Assembly (NCBI GenBank): GCA_964387775.1
Contig: CAYLZO010000145.1
Span: 1 to 13,547 of the forward strand
DNA: 13,547 bases
Source of the DNA: CAYLZO01 sp964387775
Lineage (GTDB): Bacteria; Chloroflexota; Anaerolineae; JAAYZQ01
Reading direction: 5' to 3'
The notes under the pieces were generated by a model. That model searched no databases and was not told where the DNA came from. It worked only from the letters and a program-made list of their open reading frames with translations. A program made the position numbers and the translations under genes. Position 1 is the stretch's first letter. Every line of letters begins with the position of its first letter. Shown here one piece after another: positions 6,744 through 13,009 of the stretch.

Positions 6744-7217
6744 ATGTCTCCCTGGCTTAAAGCAGGACTCATCGGAGCTGCAATTCTGGTTGTACTCAAC
6801 CTTTTGGGCATCATCCCCTGTGTGGGTGTGATCACGTGTATTCTGGGGCTGCTGGCCTACATCGGCATCGGCGCCCTGGCGGCCTATTACATGCCGCCGC
6901 TGCGAGACGCAGGCGCGGCAGCCGGACAAGGTGCCCTGGCCGCCGTCTTGGCTGCCGCCATCGGCGGCGTCGTCAATACCATCGTCGGGGTCGTGCGCAT
7001 GGCCGTCGTGGATAGCGCCCAAGTGATGGCTCAAATCCCTCCAGAGACGCTGCGTCAACTGGAGGAGGCCGGCATCGATCCCCAGATATTTGAGCAGTTT
7101 ACCGGTCCCGGCGGCGCGGTGATCAGCGGCAGTGTGTGCTGCCTCATCAGCCTGTTGATCGCGGCGGGATTGGGCGCCATTGGCGGCGCGATCTATGCCA
7201 GTATGCGGCAGGAATAG
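6744..7217 (+). CDS. Small four-helix membrane protein of unknown function
   Basis: A 157-residue hydrophobic protein with likely transmembrane helices at about 6-24, 27-48, 62-86 and 124-151. A polar loop between helices 3 and 4 carries PPETLRQLEEAGIDPQIFEQF. Helices are Gly/Ala-rich, with a Cys pair at 132-133 and single Cys at 26 and 32. I recognise no specific family; it resembles short membrane proteins annotated as hypothetical. ATG 6744 is preferred because AAAGGAG ends eight bases upstream; an in-frame TTG at 6738 is too close to that site. It has its own promoter and is followed by an intrinsic terminator, so it is probably a single-gene transcript, separate from the zinc-ribbon gene downstream. 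Confidence 0.85.
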   Translation: MSPWLKAGLIGAAILVVLNLLGIIPCVGVITCILGLLAYIGIGALAAYYMPPLRDAGAAAGQGALAAVLAAAIGGVVNTIVGVVRMAVVDSAQVMAQIPPETLRQLEEAGIDPQIFEQFTGPGGAVISGSVCCLISLLIAAGLGAIGGAIYASMRQE

Positions 7218-7238
7218 CGATAGTACAGACCCCAACTC

Positions 7239-7267
7239 GGGCTGCCCCCGCCAGGGGCAGCCCTTTT
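7239..7267 (+). terminator. Rho-independent terminator after the membrane protein gene
   Basis: GGGCTGCCCC (7239-7248) and GGGGCAGCCC (7254-7263) form a perfect 10-bp GC stem with a five-base loop, followed directly by TTTT and more pyrimidines. It lies 21 bases past the stop codon of the preceding gene. Confidence 0.9.
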
Positions 7268-7297
7268 CCTTGGCTCATGGATGGTTCGTAGCAGTAC

Positions 7298-7340
7298 GTC
7301 AAGTCATAGTGAAGGGCTCCCCCCTCAACTATGACTTGAC
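7298..7340. repeat. 43-bp inverted repeat upstream of the zinc-ribbon gene
   Basis: GTCAAGTCATAGT (7298-7310) and ACTATGACTTGAC (7328-7340) are perfect 13-bp arms. The 17-nt centre contains AGGG and CCCT tracts that extend the stem after two mismatches. It ends 26 bp before the start of the downstream gene and comes after the terminator, so it lies in the leader or promoter region of that gene. The shape (outer AT-mixed stem, inner G-run/C-run) matches the element at 11484-11523. Confidence 0.85.
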
Positions 7341-7366
7341 CCAGAGCCACGACCGGAGGATAAAGA

Positions 7367-7858
7367 ATGGCAACAGACATCGTTGACGAACTCGAATTGG
7401 AAGAAGAAGGGGCAACCTGCCCGGAATGCGGTGCAGCCATGGGCGAGGACGACACCGTCTGCTCCCAGTGCGGCGCAGAGTTTGGTTTTTACTGCCCTGA
7501 ATGTGACGAAGAGATCGATCCCGAGGCCACGGTCTGTCCCAACTGTGGCGCAGAGTTGGAAGTGGGGTTTGAGGATGAACTGATCCCTCTCCTCGAGGAG
7601 GCGGAAGAAGCCGGGCGGGCCGAGTTTTGCGGCAACTGCGGCGAGCCCATCGACGAGGACGACGACGAATGCCCGGCCTGCGGCACCGATCTCTGCCCGG
7701 ACTGTGGCGCCCCGCTGGAGCCCAACGTCGAGATCTGCCCCCATTGCGGCGCCGAATTTGTCTTTTCCTGCCCCGAATGTGACGAGGACGTGCCGGCCGA
7801 CGCCGACGTCTGTCCCCACTGCGGCCTCGAGTTTGAAGAGGACTGGGACGAGGACTGA
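7367..7858 (+). CDS. Acidic protein with five zinc ribbons
   Basis: A 163-residue protein with ten CxxC pairs, starting at C18, 32, 43, 57, 88, 102, 110, 124, 135 and 149. Each consecutive pair of motifs makes one double-CxxC zinc ribbon (DZR-like), five in all. Residues 18-60 and 110-152 repeat with identical CxxC spacing and similar wording (CPEC...VCPNCGAELE against CPEC...VCPHCGLEFE), so the ends arose by internal duplication around one central ribbon (88-105). The linkers and both termini are strongly acidic. No catalytic domain or membrane segment is visible; it may be a protein-interaction or metal-binding scaffold. The ATG at 7367 has GGAGGA six bases upstream. It converges with the SDR gene (20-bp gap). 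Confidence 0.88.
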   Translation: MATDIVDELELEEEGATCPECGAAMGEDDTVCSQCGAEFGFYCPECDEEIDPEATVCPNCGAELEVGFEDELIPLLEEAEEAGRAEFCGNCGEPIDEDDDECPACGTDLCPDCGAPLEPNVEICPHCGAEFVFSCPECDEDVPADADVCPHCGLEFEEDWDED

Positions 7859-7878
7859 AGCCCCGCTGCCGTTTCTGC

Positions 7879-8670
7879 CTACAGCAGCCCCTCGACGTAG
7901 CCCCCGTCCACCTGGATGGTCGTCCCGGTGATGTAACTGGCCCGCTCCGAGGCCAAAAAGGCCACGAGGGCGGCCAGTTCTTCGGGCTCGGCCATGCGCT
8001 TCATGGGATAGTCCTCCGCGCTCTCGGCCAGGACCTCCTCGACGGTCTTGCCCTGCTCTTTGGCCCGGGCTTCGGATAGCTCCAGCACCCGGTCGGTGCG
8101 GGTGTAGCCGGGCGCCACGTTGTTGATCGTGATGCCCTCGGCGGCGACCTGGGCCGAGAGGGTCTTGGCCAGCGCCACGACGCCGGGCCGGTAGACGTTG
8201 GACATGAGCAGGTTGTCAATCGGCTGTTTGACCGAGACCGACGTAACGTTGACAATGCGGCCCCAGCCCTGGGCGCGCATGGCCGGCAGCGCGGCGCGGA
8301 TGAGGCGCACGGCGCTCATCAGCGTCAGCTCGTGGGCGCGGAACCAGTCCTCGTCGTCAAAGTCGTCGAAATAGCCGGCTGGCGGGCCGCCGTTGTTCGT
8401 CACCAGAACGTCGATGCGCCCGTAGCGGCGCAGCGTCTCGTCGGCCAGGTGTCGAATCTGCGCTGCATCGGTCAGGTCCAAGGTGAGGGGCAACACCTCG
8501 GCGCCGGTTTCGGTCCGGATCTCCTCGGCGGTGGCCTCCAGTTCCTCGGCGTGGCGGGCGCAGATGACGGCCGTAGCCCCTTCGCGAGCCAGCTCCAGGG
8601 CACAAGCCTTGCCCAAGCCCCGGCTCGACGCGGCGACGATGGCGACGCGGTCGTCAAGTCCTAGATTCAT
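7879..8670 (-). CDS. SDR family oxidoreductase, atypical active site
   Basis: A 263-residue short-chain dehydrogenase/reductase with the full Rossmann layout. The cofactor loop is AASSRGLG (13-20), a variant of TGxxxGIG. NNGG at 92-95 replaces NNAG, and the terminal IQVDGG matches the family. At the catalytic helix the expected YxxxK is absent: the aligned segment is SNVYR (157-161), placing Ser and Arg at the Tyr and Lys positions. SNxxR-type SDRs are, I believe, a recurring subgroup often labelled 3-oxoacyl-ACP reductase-like, so the reaction should not be assumed. The ATG at 8670 follows GAGGAGG. It lies 69 bp downstream of the GlgC paralogue on the same strand; a metabolic link is not evident. 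Confidence 0.9.
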   Translation of the reverse strand: MNLGLDDRVAIVAASSRGLGKACALELAREGATAVICARHAEELEATAEEIRTETGAEVLPLTLDLTDAAQIRHLADETLRRYGRIDVLVTNNGGPPAGYFDDFDDEDWFRAHELTLMSAVRLIRAALPAMRAQGWGRIVNVTSVSVKQPIDNLLMSNVYRPGVVALAKTLSAQVAAEGITINNVAPGYTRTDRVLELSEARAKEQGKTVEEVLAESAEDYPMKRMAEPEELAALVAFLASERASYITGTTIQVDGGYVEGLL

Positions 8671-8739
8671 CTCAACCTCCTCTAGCTGATTGGTATTCTC
8701 TCTTCACCCGGTGCTCTTTCCAGCACGCTGCGTGTCGAT

Positions 8740-9999
8740 CTATAGCTCGGTGCCGTCGGGGATGACGGCGTTTTTGGGGATGACCACCACGCCGTCGCGC
8801 CGCACGTAAAGGTCGGTTTCGGTATCGGGCTCGCCCTCGTGGGCGCGGATGGTCACGTTGTCGCCGATGCGGGCGTTCTTGTCGATGAGCGTGCCTTCGA
8901 TGCGACAGCCGGCGCCGATGCCGATGTCGGGCCGGTCGAGGCGGCGGTTGGCCCGCTGCTCCTCGTCCGTCTCGTGGTAATCGGCGCCCAGGAGCACGGT
9001 GCGCCGGATCTGGGTATCCGGCCCGATGTGGCTGCGCAGGCCGATGACGCTGTCCTCGGCCTCGACGTCCTGCAATGCGCCGCCATCGGCCAGCAGGACG
9101 TTGCGCAGGCGACAGCCGTCGGTTCGCGAGCTGGGCAGAAATCGGGGCCGGGTGTAGAGCACGGCGCCCGGATCGTAGAGATTGAAGGGCGCATTGGGCC
9201 GCGTCAGGGCCAGGTTCGCCTCGTAGAAGGAGCGGATGTTGCCAATATCCTCCCAGTAGCCGTGGAAGCGGTAGGTGAAGGTCTGGTAGCGCTGGAGGGC
9301 CACGGGCACGACGTGGCTGCCGAGGTGCCCGCCTTCCGTCCGCTCCAGCAGGGAGGCCAGGACGAGGGGCTCAAAGACATAGATGCCCATTGAGGCCAGG
9401 TAGGGGCTGACCGGATCGTCCAGCACGTCCCAGCCGGCCAGCGCCGCGACGTCGCCCGGTTTTTCGGTAAAGGCCCGGACGCGGCCCTCTTCGTCCATCT
9501 TGAGCAGGCCAAAGCGCACGGCCTTGGTCTTGCCCACGGCGTGGCTGACGATGGTCACGTCGGCGCCCCGTTCGCGGTGAAACCTGACCAACTTGCCGAA
9601 ATCCATGCGGTAGAGTTGGTCGCCGGCCAGCACCAGGACCTCGGAGGGTTCGGCGGCCAGGATCTCGCGGATCTGGCGGCGGATGGCGTCGGCCGAGCCG
9701 CGATCCCAGGTCGTGTAGGTCGGCGTCTGCTCGGCGGCCAGCACGCGCACCCAGCCGCCGGAGAAGGAATCGAACTTGTAGGTTTGGTAGATGTGGCGGT
9801 GGAGCGAGACGGAGCTGAACTGGGTCAGGACGTAGGTGTGGTTGACCTGGGAATTCAGGCAGTTGCTCAGGGCGATGTCGATCAGCCGGTACTTGCCGGC
9901 AAAGGGGATGGCCGCCTTGGCCCGCTCCCGGGTCAGGGGATGGAGGGCCGAGGCCGCGCCCCCGCTCAAGATAGCCGCTACCACTTTGTTCATAGACAC
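8740..9999 (-). CDS. GlgC paralogue with degenerate nucleotide loop (GlgD-like, probably regulatory)
   Basis: A 419-residue homologue of glucose-1-phosphate adenylyltransferase, colinear with the upstream glgC. The nucleotide-binding loop GGGVGTRL of the neighbour is SGGAASAL here (12-19). This loses the GTR glycine and arginine (Ala18 replaces Arg), and AKPAV becomes AKAAI (27-31). The sugar-phosphate side is kept: GDQLYRMD (D127), FTEKP (K180) and YWEDIG. The C-terminal beta-helix with hexapeptide-like repeats is present. The pattern resembles GlgD of Firmicutes and the large subunit of plant enzymes, which modulate a catalytic partner. The start is either GTG 9999, with GGAGGT five bases upstream, or ATG 9993. 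It follows glgC by 33 bp, so they are surely co-transcribed. Catalytic loss is inferred, not shown. Confidence 0.88.
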   Translation of the reverse strand: MSMNKVVAAILSGGAASALHPLTRERAKAAIPFAGKYRLIDIALSNCLNSQVNHTYVLTQFSSVSLHRHIYQTYKFDSFSGGWVRVLAAEQTPTYTTWDRGSADAIRRQIREILAAEPSEVLVLAGDQLYRMDFGKLVRFHRERGADVTIVSHAVGKTKAVRFGLLKMDEEGRVRAFTEKPGDVAALAGWDVLDDPVSPYLASMGIYVFEPLVLASLLERTEGGHLGSHVVPVALQRYQTFTYRFHGYWEDIGNIRSFYEANLALTRPNAPFNLYDPGAVLYTRPRFLPSSRTDGCRLRNVLLADGGALQDVEAEDSVIGLRSHIGPDTQIRRTVLLGADYHETDEEQRANRRLDRPDIGIGAGCRIEGTLIDKNARIGDNVTIRAHEGEPDTETDLYVRRDGVVVIPKNAVIPDGTEL

Positions 10000-10032
10000 G
10001 TCGCACCTCCGTAGAGATATCTGGTGTATGCC

Positions 10033-11304
10033 TCAGATGACGGTGTTGTCAGGGACAATCGCGCCCTGGGGAATGACGACGACGCCGTCCCGGATGGAAA
10101 AGAACTCGGCCTCGATCTCGGGCTCGTCGGGTGCATGGCAATTGACGGTCACGTTGTTCCCGATGCGAGCGTTAGCGTCGATGATGGCTTCGGTGATCTG
10201 GCAGTTGGCCCCGATGCCGACGTCGGGGATGCCGGCGTTGCGGTTGGCGATCCGCTGCTCGTCGGATTCGTAGTCGTCGGCGCCCATGACCACCACCCGC
10301 TCCAGGTGCGCATTTTGGCCGACGATGCTCCGCAGCCCGACGATGGACTCCCGGATGGTCGCCTTCTGGATCATGCAGCCGTCCGAGATGAGGGCGTTGT
10401 CCAACTCGCAGTCCTCGATGCGCGAGTTGGGCAGGTAACGGGGATGGGTGTAGATCGGCCAGTTGGGATTGTACAGGTCCAGGGGCGGGTTCGGGCGGGC
10501 CAGGGCCAGGTTGGCCTCAAAGAAGGAGCGGATCGTACCAATGTCCTCCCAGTAGCCGGAGAAGGGGTAGGCGTAAACGCGATAGGCGTCCATCGCCGCC
10601 GGGATGATGTGCTTGCCAAAGTCGCTCTCGTCGTGCTCGGTCAGGAGGATCTCCAGCACGTCGGGCTGAAAGATATAGATGCCCATAGAGGCCAGGTAGG
10701 GCTTGTCGGGGTCCTCGCCGCTCTCCAGGCCCGCCCGCTCCTCGGCGGTCTGGGGCTTCTCTCTGAAGGCTACGATCCGCCCCCGCTTGTCCGTCTGGAG
10801 GATGCCAAAGCGGCCCGCGTCCTCGGCGGTGACGGGCTGGACGGCGATGGTCACGTCGGCGTCGCGCTCCCGGTGCAGGGCCACGAACTCGGTATAGTCC
10901 ATCTGGTAGAGGTGGTCGCCGGAGAGGATCAGGATCTCGGAGGGGCGGATGGTCAGGATTTCGTGCAGTTGTTTGCGGACTGCGTCGGCCGTGCCCTGGT
11001 ACCACGACTCGGTGGGCTCCTGCTCCTCCATCTGGGCGGCGGCCAGGATCTGCACAAAGCCCCCGGAAAAGGCATCGAACTTGTAGGTCTCGTAGATGTG
11101 CTGGTGCAGGGAAGCCGAAAGGTATTGGGTCAGCAACTGAATCTTGGTGATGCCCGAGTTCAGGCAGTTGCTGATGGGGATGTCGATCAGGCGGTACTTG
11201 CCGCCGAGTGGGACCGCCGGCTTGGCCTGCATCTTGGTCAAGGGAAAAAGCCGCGTGCCCACGCCACCGCCCAGGATCAAACCGAGCACGTTTCTTACGG
11301 ACAT
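10033..11304 (-). CDS. glgC: Glucose-1-phosphate adenylyltransferase (ADP-glucose pyrophosphorylase)
   Basis: GlgC makes ADP-glucose from glucose-1-phosphate and ATP, the committed step of bacterial glycogen synthesis. The 423-residue product has an intact loop GGGVGTRL (12-19, R18), AKPAV (K28), KYRLIDIPISN, the metal-binding GDHLYQMD (D130), FREKP (K183) for sugar-phosphate binding and YWEDIGTI (251-258). A left-handed beta-helix C-terminus carries hexapeptide-like repeats (for example DVGIGANCQITEAIID). ATG 11304 is chosen because it starts at the conserved MSVRNVLGLILGGG and has GGAGG before it. An in-frame upstream start would add 29 non-conserved residues through the promoter region. 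It is first in an operon with its paralogue and is divergent from nth. Confidence 0.96.
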   Translation of the reverse strand: MSVRNVLGLILGGGVGTRLFPLTKMQAKPAVPLGGKYRLIDIPISNCLNSGITKIQLLTQYLSASLHQHIYETYKFDAFSGGFVQILAAAQMEEQEPTESWYQGTADAVRKQLHEILTIRPSEILILSGDHLYQMDYTEFVALHRERDADVTIAVQPVTAEDAGRFGILQTDKRGRIVAFREKPQTAEERAGLESGEDPDKPYLASMGIYIFQPDVLEILLTEHDESDFGKHIIPAAMDAYRVYAYPFSGYWEDIGTIRSFFEANLALARPNPPLDLYNPNWPIYTHPRYLPNSRIEDCELDNALISDGCMIQKATIRESIVGLRSIVGQNAHLERVVVMGADDYESDEQRIANRNAGIPDVGIGANCQITEAIIDANARIGNNVTVNCHAPDEPEIEAEFFSIRDGVVVIPQGAIVPDNTVI

Positions 11305-11361
11305 GGTCCACCTCCGAGCCGGATGCTGATGTGATTTCCAACGTTGAATGCTGCTGCCGTG

Positions 11362-11391
11362 AGTATACCACAGATGGTCCGCCTTCACCAA
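11362..11391 (-). promoter_or_regulatory. Promoter of the glgC operon
   Basis: On the minus strand TTGGTG (11391-11386), an 18-bp spacer and TATACT (11367-11362) precede glgC. The -10 box carries the TGn extension (TGG-TATACT), which compensates for the weak -35. The start codon lies about 60 bp downstream. Confidence 0.6.
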
Positions 11392-11425
11392 CCGGCCGGT
11401 GCCGCATCACGGTGAGGCACAACCT

Positions 11426-11454
11426 TTGACCAAAGTGGCAGCGTCGTGTACAAT
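11426..11454 (+). promoter_or_regulatory. Promoter of the endonuclease III gene
   Basis: TTGACC (11426-11431), a 17-bp spacer and TACAAT (11449-11454) give five of six matches in both hexamers. Transcription would start near 11461, so the 40-bp inverted repeat that follows would be in the nth leader. Confidence 0.75.
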
Positions 11455-11483
11455 TGAAGCTGCGAGGAGGGTAGTGACGACAG

Positions 11484-11523
11484 AGTAAGTGAGAAGGTGG
11501 GGGACCCCACATTCTCACTTACT
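11484..11523. repeat. 40-bp near-perfect palindrome in the nth leader
   Basis: The outer arms AGTAAGTGAGAA (11484-11495) and TTCTCACTTACT (11512-11523) are perfect. After one G/A mismatch the stem continues with GTGGGG and CCCCAC around a GA centre. It has no U-tract. It lies between the nth promoter and its ribosome site (GGAGGAGG at about 11540), so the mRNA would carry a very stable hairpin. The architecture matches the repeat at 7298-7340. Confidence 0.88.
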
Positions 11524-11551
11524 ACGTAGCCATTACTCGAGGAGGAGGACC

Positions 11552-12226
11552 ATGAGCCAACGAGAACTCGAGGACAAGACCGAGGAAGTGCATCAGCGCC
11601 TGCTGGAGGCCTACGGCGAGCCCACCTGGCGCCGCCATCTGGAGCCCGTCGCCGAGTTGGTAAGCACCATCCTGAGCCAGAACACCAACGACGTCAATCG
11701 CGACACGGCCTTTGACCGGCTGCGGGAGCGCTTTCCGACCTGGGAGGAGGTCCGGGACGCCGACGTAGACGACATCGTCGAGGCCATCCGGCCCGCCGGC
11801 CTGGCCAACCAGAAGGCGCCGCGCATCAAAAAGGCCCTGCAATTTGTCACCGAGGAGCGGGGCGAGCTGACCCTCGATTTCCTCGCCGACAGGCCGGTAG
11901 AGGAGGCCAAGGACTGGTTGACCCAGATCAAGGGAGTCGGCCCCAAGACCGCGGCCATCGTCCTGCTCTTTGCCCTGCATCGACCCGCCTTCCCGGTGGA
12001 CACACACGTCCATCGGGTGAGCCAACGCGTGGGCCTCATCGGTCCCAAGGCGTCACGGGAAAAGGCTCACGACGAGCTGGAGGTGCTGGTGGACCCCGAC
12101 GACTACTACGCCTTTCACCTCAACCTCATCCGCCACGGCCGCGAGATTTGCGTCAGCCGCAATCCCAAATGCCCGGAGTGTATGCTCACCGATCTGTGCG
12201 ACTACTACCGGGAGCAAGTTCTATGA
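11552..12226 (+). CDS. nth: Endonuclease III-type DNA glycosylase
   Basis: A 224-residue base-excision repair enzyme that removes oxidised pyrimidines and cuts the abasic site. The helix-hairpin-helix is IKGVGPKTAAIVL with the catalytic lysine K132. The catalytic aspartate is D150 in FPVDTHVHR. The iron-sulfur cluster ligands C200, C207, C210 and C216 have the exact C-x6-C-x2-C-x5-C spacing. SQNTND (42-47) replaces the SQQTTD-like motif of the E. coli enzyme. Of the available in-frame starts, ATG 11552 is chosen because GGAGGAGG lies just upstream and an earlier start (11489) would read through the inverted repeat. It is divergent from glgC and has its own promoter. The family also includes related Nth-like glycosylases, so exact base specificity is unknown. 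Confidence 0.94.
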   Translation: MSQRELEDKTEEVHQRLLEAYGEPTWRRHLEPVAELVSTILSQNTNDVNRDTAFDRLRERFPTWEEVRDADVDDIVEAIRPAGLANQKAPRIKKALQFVTEERGELTLDFLADRPVEEAKDWLTQIKGVGPKTAAIVLLFALHRPAFPVDTHVHRVSQRVGLIGPKASREKAHDELEVLVDPDDYYAFHLNLIRHGREICVSRNPKCPECMLTDLCDYYREQVL

Positions 12227-12282
12227 CCGAACTGCAACCCACGTCCGTCTTCAGGAGGGCAGAAACGAACTGCTGGCCCTGA
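12223..12282 (+). other. Possible 19-codon ORF overlapping the nth stop (ATGA)
   Basis: The ATG at 12223 overlaps the nth TGA in the typical coupled ATGA form. The frame reads MTELQPTSVFRRAETNCWP and stops. In the next frame the same stretch reads EGRNELLALNDRQHLDG, which looks more protein-like. It may be the decayed start of a former downstream gene broken by a one-base shift, or chance. No homology is recognised. Confidence 0.2.
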
Positions 12283-12300
12283 ACGACCGTCAACACTTGG

Positions 12301-12900
12301 ATGGGAGAGATGGCTGACAAACAGGACAAAGCGAACCGCCCGAAACGGAGCCAGCGCCACCCGATCGTGCTGTATCAAGCCCTCAACGAGCAGGTCTTTT
12401 GGCCCAGCATCCTGATCCTGGCCGTGAGCATCGGGCTTTTCGTCTGGAATCCCCCCGAGCTGGAACCGTATCGCCCACACTTGCTGGTCATTTTCGTCGG
12501 TACAGGGTTGCTGCTGATCCTTACGTTTCTCTTTCGCCTCCGAGCCTACGCCCGCTGTGACAGCGACGCCTTGGAAGTGCAGTTGCCTTTCTTCAGCCTG
12601 ACCGTCCCCTATCGCGACATCAAAGCCTCGCGGACGGCTCAGTTTGCACGAGTCTTTCCTCCGGACGAGCAGCGCTGGACGCAGCGCCGTTTTCTGCGCT
12701 GGCTCTGGGGCCACACACTCGTGGTCGTCGAAATGGAGCGACTGCCCAGGCCGCGAACCTGGCTCAAGCTAAGGATGGGGCCTTATCTCCTTCACCCCCT
12801 GGAGGAAAGCCTGACCCTCCCGGTCCGCGATTGGATCACCTTTCGCAGCGATCTCGACGAAGCGCTGGCTCACTATCGACGAGGTACTAGCCGAACATAA
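12301..12900 (+). CDS. Two-helix membrane protein, PH-like C-terminal domain possible
   Basis: A 199-residue protein of unknown function. It has a basic N-terminus (residues 7-20), two transmembrane helices at about 33-49 and 60-78, and a cytoplasmic beta-rich domain starting at RAYARCDSDALEVQLPF. This order (helix hairpin, then a domain opening with a 'sdaLeV..PF..ltVPY.dI' strand pattern) resembles bacterial PH-like (bPH) membrane proteins; this is a pattern judgement only. The start is ATG 12301 or 12310; neither has a well-spaced ribosome site, so it may depend on nth translation from 75 bp upstream. A lone internal Cys sits near residue 84. It ends about 37 bp before the SOS-like promoter. 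Confidence 0.78.
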   Translation: MGEMADKQDKANRPKRSQRHPIVLYQALNEQVFWPSILILAVSIGLFVWNPPELEPYRPHLLVIFVGTGLLLILTFLFRLRAYARCDSDALEVQLPFFSLTVPYRDIKASRTAQFARVFPPDEQRWTQRRFLRWLWGHTLVVVEMERLPRPRTWLKLRMGPYLLHPLEESLTLPVRDWITFRSDLDEALAHYRRGTSRT

Positions 12901-12936
12901 GTTTTCTTAAAATTCCCCCATCTTTGCCTCTCCCCC

Positions 12937-12966
12937 TTGACAATAGAACCTTTGTTCTGGTATAAT
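12937..12966 (+). promoter_or_regulatory. Consensus sigma70 promoter of the cysteine-rich gene
   Basis: A perfect TTGACA (12937-12942) and a perfect TATAAT (12961-12966) are separated by 18 bp. This is the strongest promoter in the window. It is interleaved with two GAAC-N4-GTTC boxes, one in the spacer and one at the expected transcription start, so it is probably tightly repressed. The leader would be about 37 nt. Confidence 0.9.
12945..12958. promoter_or_regulatory. LexA-type SOS box 1
   Basis: AGAACCTTTGTTCT contains a perfect GAAC-N4-GTTC, the core of the B. subtilis and mycobacterial LexA/DinR operator. It lies in the -35/-10 spacer, so a bound repressor would block RNA polymerase. Confidence 0.8.
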
Positions 12967-12974
12967 CGGAGGGC

Positions 12975-12988
12975 TGAACAAATGTTCT
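12975..12988. promoter_or_regulatory. LexA-type SOS box 2
   Basis: TGAACAAATGTTCT contains a second perfect GAAC-N4-GTTC. Its centre is 30 bp from that of box 1, close to three helical turns, so two dimers would sit on about the same face. It covers the expected transcription start. Confidence 0.8.
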
Positions 12989-13009
12989 AATCCTGTAGAG
13001 GGGGAAAGC

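Noticed and set aside
8711..8726. GTGCT...AGCAC mini-hairpin between the GlgC paralogue and the SDR gene
   Set aside because: Only a 5-bp stem, no U-tract on either strand; too weak to call a terminator.
10024..11334. 436-codon plus-strand ORF opposite glgC
   Set aside because: Antisense shadow of a full-length, motif-complete GlgC.
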